Part shown: positions 20,913-31,785 of the stretch, piece by piece
How positions within the stretch are numbered: position 1 is the first letter of the stretch
How the letters are laid out: every line of letters starts with the position of its first letter
From: Macrosoma leucophasiata
Taxonomy: Eukaryota; Arthropoda; Insecta; Lepidoptera; Hedylidae
Direction: 5' to 3'
Length of the DNA stretch: 64,000 nt
Assembly (NCBI GenBank): GCA_036365455.1
Contig: JAWQUS010000004.1
Coordinates: forward strand, 2,239,501-2,303,500
Position numbers and translations under genes: made by a program
The notes under the pieces: model-generated
Told to the model about the DNA's origin: nothing
Databases searched by the model: none
Seen by the model: only the letters and a program-made list of their open reading frames with translations

Positions 20913-21112
20913 CTAGCTGTTGCCCGCGGCTTCGCCCGCGTGGATGTCGTTTTATAAATATTTTTTCCTGAATTTTTCTTTGCTATAAACCTCACGGAGC
21001 CCGAGACCTTTCCAACGAACGCAAAACCGTGGAATTCCCGAATTGGTTTGAGCGTTCTGGATTTATAGCGTCAGGAAGGAAAACCCGACTTTTTTATATT
21101 AAAGATAGAAAT
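20913..21112 (-). mobile_element. Helitron-like element, 3' end at 20913
   Basis: CTAGCTGTTGCCCGCGGC is, on the minus strand, a GC hairpin followed by CTAG, the Helitron 3' signature. By eye, the same element as 21455-21602 in opposite direction. Confidence 0.55.
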
Positions 21113-21370
21113 TTAAAATTACATATATATCAATTGCTGTTCGTTAGTCTCGCTAAAACTCGAGAACGGCTTGACCGATTCGCCTAATTTTGGTTTTAAA
21201 TGATTTTTGGAAGTCCAGGGAAGGTTTAAAAGGTAAGAAAATATGAATAAATTGAAGGGAAATAGTAAAAACCACAATTTCATTTTCCCATAGATATAGT
21301 CCGTATCTATCAAACCTTTGACACGTTATTTCATTCTGAGGCAATACGAAGTTTGCCGGGTCAGCTAGTG
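21113..21370 (+). mobile_element. Helitron-like element, second subfamily
   Basis: TGTTCGTTAGTCTCGCTAAA through TTTGCCGGGTCAGCTAG; lies between two inverted copies of the first subfamily. Confidence 0.55.
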
Positions 21371-21454
21371 TCTTATACTTTTCTCAGATCGTTTCCCAAA
21401 ATGTGTAATCGATAAAGTTAAGCCTCAAATGCGTGTAATTGTTTGGGCTACCTT

Positions 21455-21602
21455 GACATCTATAATATAAAAATAAGTCGAAATTTCCTTCCTGACGCTA
21501 TAACTCCAGAACGCACGAACCGATTTCCGTGAGGTTTCTAACAAAGAAAATTCGGGATTATAAAACGACATCCACGCGGCTGAAGCCGCGGGTAACAGCT
21601 AG
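21455..21602 (+). mobile_element. Helitron-like element, 3' end at 21602
   Basis: Ends CGCGGCTGAAGCCGCG hairpin, GGTAACAG, CTAG. Short non-autonomous copy. Confidence 0.6.
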
Positions 21603-21741
21603 TGCATTATAAAATAAATGTAATAGAAAAAAATCCTATATTGAGATCAGAAAAGTGATAGGATTAAATATACATGATTTCGAAAATTTCAAATTTTCTG
21701 TTACATAAAATTAAAAATGGAGGATTTCCCTCAAACACTAA

Positions 21742-21887
21742 CCCCCTTATTCATAAACGTATTTTAACTAAAGTGTTGCTAATCTCTCCTTTGTCTTTTT
21801 CTATCCTGCACATTTGATAGTGCAACTGACAAAGACAAAGCATTCTATAGCTAAAACATATATAATGTACGTTTATGAATAAGGGAG
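21742..21887. repeat. M3 MITE
   Basis: Both ends intact (CCCCCTTATTC...GAATAAGGGAG); flanks TAA and TAT do not match exactly. Confidence 0.8.
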
Positions 21888-22421
21888 TATATTTATAGTA
21901 TTGTCCTAACAATTCATTAAATTTGTAAATGTTATGAATAGTCATGTTTCAGAAATGGTACTAAGCGATATTGTACGTCATTTCCAAGGTGACACCCGGT
22001 TACATATAGATACTTATAATGACCTCGATCGCTCTGCAGTAGTAGACAACTGCTAGCCTGATGTGATGCCCGGGGAATAAGTTTTATGAGGTTCTTTTTC
22101 CAATCGGGACGAAGAAGATACTCCGCGTTATTCGATAGATTAGTCCAATTGATAGTCAATCCTGAGTGGGAGAGAAGCTAATGAACTCAAGTCCCTCAAT
22201 CCATAAAAATCTCCCCAAACCGCCAAAAATACCCGAGTTTAGAGATTGAAATCTTAGCTGTCATTACTGTGGATATATGTGAGTATGAACTAAATAAAAC
22301 AGCTATTAATAGTCAGTTTTATAAAATTGGGGTCATTGTGAACTTATGGAATTTGGAATAATGGACAGATATTTATTTTATTGTTTTACTAAAAGTACTA
22401 TTTATGCTCGAAAGTTTTCAA

Positions 22422-22622
22422 TAGAGATGAGACGGATAGTGGTTTGACCGGATACCGGATACTCGGAAAGCTACGAGGCAGGAGTGCCGGATATCCAGCT
22501 ACCGGATATTCAGCCCAATATCGCATTACATGACGGTATCCGGTCGGTTGTTGACTCACTATCCGGTATTAAGCCGGATAGGCCGGATACCAGATAGTAA
22601 CCGTATATCCGTTTCATCTCTA
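22422..22622. mobile_element. M5 hAT-type MITE with CCGGATA array
   Basis: TAGAGATGAGACGGATA...TATCCGTTTCATCTCTA, 201 bp, GTTTTCAA duplicated exactly at 22414-22421 and 22623-22630. About nine CCGGATA/TATCCGG motifs fill the interior. Confidence 0.85.
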
Positions 22623-22639
22623 GTTTTCAATGACAATGT

Positions 22640-23308
22640 GTCAAGTCTTATAAAGTTGTGTAATATAGATTAAGTAGTAATAAATATTTGTATTATACGG
22701 TGAATTGTACATTCAATTGCATTTATTAATTTCTTACATATTGTACCTATTACATACCCTTGTATTTTATCAAGATAGTGTTCAATGTCCAATTCAATAG
22801 ATCTCCGGCTAATTTGCTTGGCCTCAAGTGTGGCAATGCATTTATAATTCTACTAAATACACTTGTTTTTATGCAAATGTCTATAGTAGTATTCTCAGAG
22901 TAGATAGGTAATATAGGACGTAATTATTACAGAAAACAAAGATATTATAAGAATAGATTGACAATACACACGCTTTTCAATGAAAACCGCTTCAACCATT
23001 TGTAAGTGGGAGGAGCTTATCTTGCCGTGAAAATATAAAAGGCTGTTTAACTTAATAAAATAACAAAATTAAGACTCACCGGTGATAAGTAACGATATTG
23101 AGTGGTTTAGTTTGCTTTACTGTTCGTTTTTACACTAAAACACTGAACAATTTGGCATTTTTAGCTGTTTTTTCTTGCCAAGTTTGCGCTCGGCGGGCGA
23201 AATCACAATGAATGGGTGATGCTTGACGCGTGAGCGGGAACGGTCACCTGGCCGTCCACAAGTCAAAACGAACGCTCAGCGGCCGGTGCGTATTGGCAAT
23301 CTAATTCA
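22640..23308. other. Intergenic, nothing recognised
   Basis: AT-rich to 23090, then a moderately GC-rich stretch (GCTCGGCGGGCGAAATC...) with no reading frame or known repeat. Confidence 0.3.
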
Positions 23309-23599
23309 TTTTTTTTTTTTTTATGTAATGTGCGTGGCAAACAAGCATGCAGTTCACATTGATGTTAAGTGATGACTGCAGCCTATAGACACCCACATGA
23401 AGCCCAAGGTCAAAATGCAGATGCGTTACCACTCCTGAGGCCTAAGGTGTTATGTCTCTGTGCCGGAAATTACAGGGCCGTATATTACCACCTGACCGGA
23501 ACACGATAGTGCTGAACACTACCATTTAGCGGCAAGTATATTAGGTAATGCGGTGGTGCCTACGCCCGCGAGCTCCGTCACTGAAGCTCTACCACCAGT
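23309..23599 (-). repeat. S1 retroposon, full length
   Basis: Poly-T to ACCACCAGTA, no gaps. Confidence 0.9.
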
Positions 23600-24266
23600 A
23601 TAGTATATTCATCTAATATCTTTGACAGAAAAAGTAACTGGTGATTCAAAGCTGTTTTTCCCGCTGAGAACTGCAGTCGTGAAGTTATGAACCGAAGTTA
23701 TAAACCGCGAAAAGGCTGCATATTAGTTGCCTGCTAGTCAGTGTTGTTTTTTAAAGTGTACTGGGGTCATGCCACCATCTCTGATCAGAATCCTATAGTC
23801 CTAATATCATCTAAATTTGCCTTGACGTTTTTTATAAGTCAAAACAAAGTGAAATTGAAATAAGTTTGCGCCGCCATGTTGTCCCGGTGAAATATAGCTG
23901 TAAGAGATGATGGCTTTCCCCCTGGAATAACAATATTCTGTTTGAAGGCGCAGGAATGGACTAGGTATACAAAAATTTGATACAATTCACTGTGTAACAC
24001 ACCTACTATGTAACGATATTTAATATCGAACTATGTTTCATAGATGATTTATTGTTTATAAAAATACGATTGAATAAATAATTATTTTATAGCTTATTAG
24101 TCGTATTATTTCATTTGTAATTATGTATGTATATAAATTATCACACCTAAACCTAAACTGACCCATGCTTTTATAAACTATTCCTCGAATAAAAATCGAT
24201 GTTTTATGTAGGTAATGTAATTAGAAAAATATAGTGTCTCTAGGTTCCTAAAAATTGGTAGCTTTT

Positions 24267-24842
24267 ACTGGTGGTAGAGCTCCAGTAACGGAGCTCGCGG
24301 GCGTAGGCACCACCACATTACCTAATATACTTGCCGCTAAATGGTAGTGTTCAGCACTATCGTGTTCCGGTCAGGTGGTAATGGACGGCCCTGTAGGTAA
24401 TTTCCGGCACAGAGGTATAACACCTTAGGCCTATGAAGTGGTGTATATAAAGGTACTTATTTATATATATCTATATTTATATATATCTATATTTATATAT
24501 ATATCTATTTATATATATGTATCCTGTATTAATATACTATTATCTTTTAGTATAAATATTAAGTATTTACAATTTGTATAAGTATTTTATTTTTAAGTAA
24601 TTTCCCCTAATTGTTTTTTTTTAAGATCTCCGCGCCTATTTCGTTGTTTTCGACTCTACCCAAAGGTTGACTGGTAGATAATGCCTTCTAGTTGCATTAA
24701 GTCCGCCTTTTGTACAACATTGTATTTGTGCAATAAAGTTAAATAAATAAATAAATAACGCATCTGCATTTTGACCTTGGTCTTTGTGTGGGTGTCTATA
24801 GGCTGCAGTCGTCACTTAACATCAATGTGAACTGTATGCTTG
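24267..24842 (+). repeat. S1 retroposon split by a LINE tail
   Basis: Head to GGCCTATGAAGTGG at 24438, remainder from GCATCTGCATTTTGACC at 24760. About 320 bp of foreign sequence separates them. Confidence 0.8.
24440..24756 (+). repeat. LINE 3' tail with TA-rich microsatellite
   Basis: TATATTTA repeat 24445-24520, then AGGTTGACTGGTAGATAATGC, AAGTCCGCCTTTTGTAC and an (AAAT)n end, the 3' UTR also seen at 39535 and 40945. Inserted in S1. Confidence 0.65.
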
Positions 24843-24852
24843 ATATGTTCTT

Positions 24853-25565
24853 AGGTTTTCGCGAGCTACACTCATTGAAATAAAACTATTTTTACGGATT
24901 TATCTCGCGTATATTAAACTAAAATGATTTTTAAAATCAACCCGACGTTTAAGACGATTTAAGACTCATTAAAAGTAATATTCCATTACAAAATTCTGGT
25001 ATTTATAAATTAGATTGTGATTGTGGACTCTCATATATTGGTCAAACGAAGAGAGCTGTATCCACCCGCGTTAAAGAGCACATTCCTGATGTCAAAAACC
25101 GAAGAACAGGGAGGTCTGCAGTCTGTGAACACATAGCGGATAAGCCGAACCATTACATCCGGTTTGATAAAATTCAAATACTCGCTAGAGAACACAAACC
25201 CATTCCACGAATGGTACGCGAGGCTATTGAAATTAAAAAACACCCAAATTTCAATAGAGAAGATGGGTGGCGATTATCAACATCATGGGATCCCATACTT
25301 AGCAAGATTAAATCCCAGCCGCAGCAGTCTGCAAGACCTGAAGATACCATAAGTAATTATTGTGTTAATCCTGAACGCTACGCAAGGCGTTTACGAAATC
25401 GATGGAGGTAGCTACATATAATTTTTTCAAACTTCTGTCAGACAAATGTCACCTCAGTCTGCCCGGGACCACGGAAGCTGAAAAGCGACCGAAACGTCGG
25501 GTTGATTTTAAAAATCATTTTAGTTTAATATACGCGAGATAAATCCGTAAAAATAGTTTTATTTC
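24853..25565 (+). mobile_element. Penelope-like element remnant, with inverted ends
   Basis: TTCGCGAGCTACACTCATTG...TTTATCTCGCG at 24858 and its complement around 25528-25565 flank a GIY-YIG frame; the reverse transcriptase is absent. Confidence 0.7.
24997..25411 (+). pseudogene. GIY-YIG endonuclease domain of a Penelope-like element
   Basis: In-frame from SGIYKLDCDC: GIY, then SYIGQTKR (YIG block), Arg in STRVKEH, CEHIADK with the His block, EAIEIKKHPN with a Glu at the family's catalytic position, DGWRLSTSWDP, and a stop after RRLRNRWR. No start codon context and no reverse transcriptase upstream, so this is a 5'-truncated copy; the endonuclease part itself reads through without a break. 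Confidence 0.75.
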
Positions 25566-25595
25566 AACTGTATGCTTGTTTGCCACTTCCATTGT

Positions 25596-25735
25596 AGTAT
25601 GTTCTTAGATTTTCGCGAGCTACACTCATTGAAATAAAAACAGTTTTCGGATTTATCTCGCGTATATTAATCTAAAATGATTATTATAAACTAACCCGAC
25701 GTCGGTCGCTTTTCAGCTTCCGTGGCATTGATATA
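25596..25735 (-). repeat. Penelope-like terminal repeat, second copy
   Basis: TTTCGCGAGCTACACTCATTG, TATCTCGCGTATATTAA, CCGACGTCGGTCGCTTTTCAG. Confidence 0.65.
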
Positions 25736-26094
25736 CATTTTTTGTATATCAGTGTTCCGTGGTTACTATGCTTAGGTATTGCATTAATATGTATATTCAT
25801 GCCATATTATAACTTTCTAGTATCCGAGCACAACTGTAGACAGACAGACGGATAAACGCAAGGACATGGCGAAACCACGGCGAAACTATGAACAGATAGA
25901 TAAAATATTTTATAACCAAAACCTTCTTCTGAATATAGAGACTAAACTAAGACTACATTATTCTATAATCTACATTTCCGATTATTTGTCCAAAGAGTAT
26001 ACAAATACTACGTTTGTCATCACACTGACATTAGACATAGTTCTGAGCTGAGGTTCTGAATAGTAAGATAATCAAAATTCTAAATATCCAATGA

Positions 26095-27036
26095 ATGCGT
26101 ATCACATTTCTAATTTCACTAACAATGCTCATTCAAATACACTGTGAGCCAGACAGGAGAGTAATAACTACTTTAAAATATTCCAAAGTCCGCATGAAAC
26201 CGACAATCGTCAACGGCGAACCAGTACCAAATGAAAAAGTACCTTTCATAGTATCAATTAAAGAAGCATCACGTAGGTATAGTAAAGAACTAATAGTGTG
26301 GAAAAATTTGTGTGGTGGGAGTATTATAGGCGATCGGAAGGTATTAACAGCTGCTCATTGCTTCGAAGGTCGCAACTTTTACTATGCGAAACGGCCCTAT
26401 CTCCTAAGAATTGTTGCAGGCGATGAACATACTAGCATAATTCACTCTGGACGCACCGTTACCGATGAAATTCAGTGGCGGAGTATCAAAAAATTGGTCT
26501 TACACCATAATTTCCAATTCCCACACGCTGATATTGCTTTGGTGATTGTCAATGAACCCTGGAATTTCACCAACAACGTAGACTATATCATTCCTGCCAA
26601 TAGAACAACAGATTACCCGGATACTTGTGTGTCAGCTGGGTATGGGAGAGTAGGGTATGGTTTGAACGCCGCCATTTCACCTGTACTACTTTTGGCACCA
26701 ATCCACACTTTATCAAGATGGCGGTGCTCGTATTTGTGGGAGATGCACATGGATGAATTTATTTGCACGGATTCGGCGTTCACTGATGTTTCCAGAGGTG
26801 ATTCGGGAGGACCTTTAGTTTGTAATGGCACCTTGGACTCTGCAGAGAAGTCAGGGAGGCATCTCCTTGTTGGTATTGTCAGTGGCAAGAACTTTGACCG
26901 TACAACTTTGTATACCAGAGTGTCGGCCTTCCGCGATTGGATTTATAGAAATGGAAATTGTAGGATATGTTGTGAAGTATTCTTTCTTGTTATCATAATA
27001 TTTCTTAATATAATGTTCCGAAGACTGTTTTGCTGA
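26095..27036 (+). CDS. Chymotrypsin-fold (S1A) serine protease, intronless, 313 aa
   Basis: Single uninterrupted frame. Residues 1-17 are hydrophobic and end IHCEP, a plausible secretion signal. IVNG at 38-41 marks the usual start of the catalytic domain. The triad is intact: His88 in LTAAHC, Asp146 in HADIALV, Ser237 in RGDSGGP. Asp231, six before Ser237, is the S1-pocket position that gives trypsin-like (Arg/Lys) preference. Cys pairs equivalent to 42-58 (73/89), 136-201 (178/243) and 168-182 (211/224) are visible, but the 191-220 pair is missing on both sides. The residue before IVNG is Thr, preceded by Pro, not the usual Arg/Lys. The tail has Cys-rich NCRICC followed by a hydrophobic segment about 294-308, suggesting membrane anchoring. 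Lack of introns suggests retrocopy origin or a single-exon protease subfamily. The substrate cannot be inferred. Confidence 0.9.
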   Translation: MRITFLISLTMLIQIHCEPDRRVITTLKYSKVRMKPTIVNGEPVPNEKVPFIVSIKEASRRYSKELIVWKNLCGGSIIGDRKVLTAAHCFEGRNFYYAKRPYLLRIVAGDEHTSIIHSGRTVTDEIQWRSIKKLVLHHNFQFPHADIALVIVNEPWNFTNNVDYIIPANRTTDYPDTCVSAGYGRVGYGLNAAISPVLLLAPIHTLSRWRCSYLWEMHMDEFICTDSAFTDVSRGDSGGPLVCNGTLDSAEKSGRHLLVGIVSGKNFDRTTLYTRVSAFRDWIYRNGNCRICCEVFFLVIIIFLNIMFRRLFC

Positions 27037-28280
27037 TTATAGACGCTGATTTTTTAACTATTGATGAAAAATTATCGTTTCAGTCTTATAGGTCCGGATT
27101 GTGCTAATTTATTTGAGTAACAGGAGTACCTATGATTCTACAATGTCATGGGGCATACACAGATGATAAGGCATATCATTTCGACTTTCGACGAATACAG
27201 GTGTAAAATTAGGTTAAGCCGAAGTGATCTGCATGCATGCTTGTTTCCAACTTTCTTTGAGTAAAAATATCTTATAATTCGAATTCCAGAAGACTTAAGA
27301 GACAGCACATATGGGACCTTGTTCACTAACAGACCTGACTTAATAAGATACTCTCGTGCCAATGAACTCCTGCAACACATCTGTTAAGGGCTGAAAAGCC
27401 GATCGCAAGATAATTAAATAAAAAAAAAATGTCGAATGAAAACCAAATCTATTTCAATAAATTCAAACACTTCCGGTAAGCCCGAATGGGTCGGTAGTTA
27501 TAAATAGGTATTGTTTTTGCCTTTAATCTTTTGTGAGGCTTGTCAATATTTATATTTGCGCCGAGGTCACGCTTAATCCACTTGAAACTTTATCGCCTTG
27601 CCGAAAAAATAGAAAACGTCTTTCCACGTTTTTTAAGCAAGAAAATCTTTATAATAAAAGTCACCACTGGTGTTTCTACCTTCCATCCAATAACTCAGCT
27701 ATCACCTTTGAGGTAAATTAAAAATTAATCGATTCATCCCCACAAAGATTCAAGGGAAGCCTGTTGTTTTATGTAAAAACGTTCATCTTATGACAAAAAG
27801 GGAAAAATTTATCTTTCCACCTTCCACACTTTTTTAAAATAAGATTAGTATTACAATAGTAAAAAATATATATGAGTTTGATTAAAAGATACGGAGCCGC
27901 AGAATTTTTATGGCCTCATTATGTAAAGTGTTTATTTTGATGCATGGATGTTGAGATGTGGTGAATTTTCGGATTGAACAATGTAGGTATGTAAATCATA
28001 TGCCTTCTTTCTTTTATAAATGCCTATTATCCCAATGTCCCCACGAATTAGTAATTTTTTATTTAATCCATTTCGCAACTATCTTACGTGTCTCCCTACT
28101 ACAGTCTTTGAATCCTGATCTCTTGTAAACTTTTTTCTACTTTCTTTAACTATTTAAAATAAAAATTAAAAAATGCGTAAAAAACAGCGTGGAACTCCTA
28201 ATAGTCATCACCTATTAGAGCCCCATGAAAATCAAAAAGTTCCCTTTGTTTAACCTTAAGTTATCATCTATATTTGTGCC
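27037..28280. other. Intergenic sequence downstream of the protease
   Basis: No gene or recognised repeat family. An AATAAA within A-rich sequence near 27418 could be the protease poly(A) signal. Confidence 0.4.
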
Positions 28281-28289
28281 AAAATTCAG

Positions 28290-28580
28290 GCACAGCGACA
28301 TCTTAACGATATTGTATAAATTGCAAAGTCTATCATATCGGTTGTATTACCTAATTAGTTATCAATGGATGTCGTTCACCAACCCTAAAACGCTTAAAAA
28401 TCAATATGGGACCGCTAAATATGACGTATTGGTGTCGGATTTCTGTAGCTTAGTGCTAAAGTGGCTGGACTGGTTACCCTGAGGTCACAAGTTCGATTCC
28501 TGTACGAAGTTTTTTTTTCCTTTTTTCTTTAATTTATGAAGTTAACTCGCGTGTGTTATTGCGAAAAATAAAAATATTAC
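28290..28580 (+). repeat. tRNA-like repeat related to M12
   Basis: TGTAGCTTAGTGCTAAAGTGG (A-box region) and AAGTTCGATTCCTG (B box) followed by a T run; CGATATTGTATAAATTGCAAAG also occurs near 12000. Confidence 0.5.
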
Positions 28581-28862
28581 AATCATTTCAGTCAGTTAAA
28601 TTTTTCATGGGTGCCTTCATTAAACTTCTGTCCCTTACAATCAATTTAACTGACTGTCAGTTAAATTATTCATGGATACATTAAACTTTTGTCCCTTATT
28701 TTTCGTTTTATGATTTATTTTTGAAAGAAAGTAGTTTACACCACATTGGCCGTATTATTTCAAGTTTTATAACCCTGGGTACATACTTTTTTTTAAAAAT
28801 CTTTCAAACCGTCGAAAGTATCACAGACATGGACACGCAGACTTTCGGATTTATAGTTAATA

Positions 28863-29553
28863 CTAGCTGACCCGGCCACGCGTTGCTGTGGCTAAAGTTT
28901 TTGTTATATTACATTATAGTAAACAATCTAAGAGGAACAATAAGAGAACATCAGTCACGGAGTCCACTATGCTTTTTCACACAGATGGTATTTGTAAAAA
29001 AAATTGGTGATCTTATTTGACTTTCCACTACTATAACCCTTTAGTACAATGAAATTATTTACGAACAAAGACGAAAATGTTGATGTTGGTATACAAATTC
29101 ACTGGATTGAAATTTGAAGGTACGTTAAAGTACGTTGAACACAATTAATTAAAATGTTCTTACACTTGATATTAAGCAGAAATCAAAAGGTACAAAATAA
29201 AAATTTATAGCGTCAACAACACGTGGTAATTATGCTGTTTAAATGTAGCTTATATGACATGTTTGTAGATTTACCATAGCAGCGCCATCTATTGATTACT
29301 TACTCAACCCAGTCGAAAGGTATCGACATCTGTTAGAATCATTTGGAGTTAACAGATAATTGTGACTGTCAAAGAATAACAGACAAATAATTAGCAATAA
29401 ATTAAAATTGCGACTATAATTTTAGATTTAAACTATCCTATCTCTCAAGTTGGATCGAACTGCACATGGTGTGCGAATTTTATTATAATCGGTTAAGTGG
29501 TTTAGGAGTCCATTGAGGACAAACATTGTGACACGAGATTTATATATATTAAG
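28863..29553 (-). mobile_element. Helitron-like element, about 690 bp
   Basis: CTAGCTGACCCGGCCACGCG at the left, TTTATATATATTAAGAT at the right; inner blocks CGACATCTGTTAGAATC and AAGTTGGATCGAACTGCAC match 12653-12953. Confidence 0.6.
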
Positions 29554-29885
29554 ATTATTACAGAAGTTTCACTTCAATCTGCGTAATACGAGTATCTTAA
29601 GCATTGTTCACATCACGCATTTTCCTATCACTATTGAGGTTAATCTTACAAATCGTCCGTCTATATTCATAGTGTAATATAATATAAATGATAACGTACG
29701 CACCGACGGAATACGCAATCACCATACAATAATAACATTTAAATTGTATGAAACGTAGTGAGAAAATATAAGATTCCATGTTTATTAATGTTAGAAGGTC
29801 ACCTGTCAGTGGACAGATATTTAGGGTTCCTTTGTTAGGGAAAAACAGGCGTAAATATGTTACTCCATACTGACCGAGCTAGACC

Positions 29886-30164
29886 ACTGGTGGTAGAGCT
29901 CCAGTGACGGAGCTCGCGGGCGTAGGTACCGCCGCATTACCTATTTAACTTGCCGCTAAATGGTAGTGCTCAGCACTATCGTGTTCCGGTCAGGTGGTAA
30001 TGTACGGCCCTGTAATTTCCGGCACAGAGGCATAAGGCCTTGGAGTGGTAACACATCTGCATTTTGATCTAGGTCTTTGTGTGGGTGTCTATAGCCTGCA
30101 GTCAACACTTAACATCAATGTGAACTGTATGCTTGATTGCCACTTCCATTACATAAAAAAAAGA
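29886..30164 (+). repeat. S1 retroposon, full length
   Basis: ACTGGTGGTAGAGCTCC to CATTACATAAAAAAAAG. Confidence 0.9.
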
Positions 30165-30390
30165 AACCACCGTATTACCAAATCTATCTGCCTCCAAATG
30201 GTAGTGTTCTGCACTATCGTTCGTTCGTTCCGTTAGAATGGCTCCATAATAACTATCGAAGAGACATAACACCTTAGGTCTCAGGAGTGGCAACGCAACT
30301 GCATTTTGACCTCTGGTTTGTGTGTTGATGTCTATAGGCTGCAGTCATCACTTAACATTAATTTGAGCTAACTAACTAACATGCAAGCAA
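30165..30390 (+). repeat. S1, older subfamily
   Basis: ACCACCGTATTACCAAATCTATCTGCC shows the ATCTATCTGCCGCC variant; head missing, abuts the younger copy's tail. Confidence 0.7.
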
Positions 30391-30799
30391 ACAAGCATGT
30401 TTGCTTGCATGTTACTACTACACTAACATAAAAAAAAACTTGAATAGGAACTAATTTCAAATCGCAATGACACCAGCGGGTGGTGTCAATGAAATCACCA
30501 AAAGCCAGAGAATTACCATGATTATCATAAATCGGAATAGTAATATGATATCTACGAGGATAACTATGCACATAATTCGTTCCTCATTATTTATAATTAC
30601 TGCTCACTGACGCGATAGGGTCTTTTACTGTATTTTACTTTTAATTACAAGGGATGTGTAATTATTGGATGAGCAGTGAGACAAATTATTTTATCTGAGC
30701 GACTACTAAGTGCATCAAGACTTGTTTGGTCTAAAAAAATGGTGAAATTCAAAGCGTTCTTGAGTCGAAAATACTAAACTAAGAAATTTTGCACACATG

Positions 30800-30896
30800 T
30801 AGAGTATATAATTGTGGTTGGAACATATAGGATATTTTTTATATACCGTTCAAAGAATTTTTAAGTACATGCGGACGAAGTCACGGGTAAAAGCTA
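30800..30896 (+). repeat. Helitron-like 3' end
   Basis: GCGGACGAAGTCACGGGTAAAAG then CTAG. Confidence 0.5.
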
Positions 30897-30962
30897 GTAG
30901 TATTTAAAATCGAGGCAGCTTAAGTCCTATCATTAAATTAAAATGAACAGACGAACATTTTT

Positions 30963-31091
30963 ACTGGTGGTAGAGTTGCCATGTGGAGCTCGAACACGTA
31001 GGCACCACCGCATTACCTAATCTATCTGCCGCCAAATGGTAGTGTTCAGCACTACTATATTTCGGTTAGATAGTAATATATGGCCCCGTAA
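30963..31091 (+). repeat. S1 older subfamily, head half
   Basis: ATCTATCTGCCGCC variant; breaks at GGCCCCGTAAT against the LINE at 31092. Confidence 0.75.
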
Positions 31092-31520
31092 TAAATTAGA
31101 TCCTATTGTATTAGCAAATAATTTCGCGAATGAATTCGAAGAAAGTGCTTTAAATATTTGTGATTTTTGTAATACACCATTATTGGATAGAAAATCATAC
31201 GAGTCAGTGCCCGATAGATCGATAAGAATATATGCGGCGCATGAAGAAACTTTCAAATCTATAATTAAAAATCTAAATGAAAAAAAAGTCCAGGTTACGA
31301 TGACATTAAGGTGCGTCTACGCTAGGAGAGCCGAGCATGAGCCGAACACAATTCGTCTAGTGTGGACCCACTTAAAAGCCTCGAACGAGCGCGCTGCGAG
31401 CATTTCGTTCGTGCTCAGCTGCGTTCCGCCTGTTGTCGGTTCTTTGACGAACACAAAGGGATTTCCTTCGCGCTCGCGGTACAATTCTACAATACAATTC
31501 TATCGGCATTAGATAAAATA

Positions 31521-31584
31521 ATTGAAAGATTTATAGGTGACCAACTAAATAATTATTTAATTGGTCACCTATAAATCTTTCAAT
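31521..31584. repeat. Inverted duplication inside the LINE
   Basis: About 24-bp arms, GAAAGATTTATAGGTGACCA and complement, around an AT-rich centre. Confidence 0.8.
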
Positions 31585-31729
31585 CAAATAGTATTATCAG
31601 TAAAAATCAATATGGTTTTCAGAAACATAAATGCACCACCCAACTACTAAGTAAATTTTCTGATGAACTTAATAAATGTCTAGATAAAAAAATGCATGTA
31701 TTAGCGTTATTTATTGATTTCAGTAAAGC

Positions 31730-31785
31730 TTTTCATTAACAATTTTAAAAGAGTGCATGGCCCTCTTTTAAAATTGTTAATGAGT
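31730..31785. repeat. Second inverted duplication inside the LINE
   Basis: CATTAACAATTTTAAAAGAG pairs with CTCTTTTAAAATTGTTAATG across 9 nt, removing the stretch after SKAF. Confidence 0.8.
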
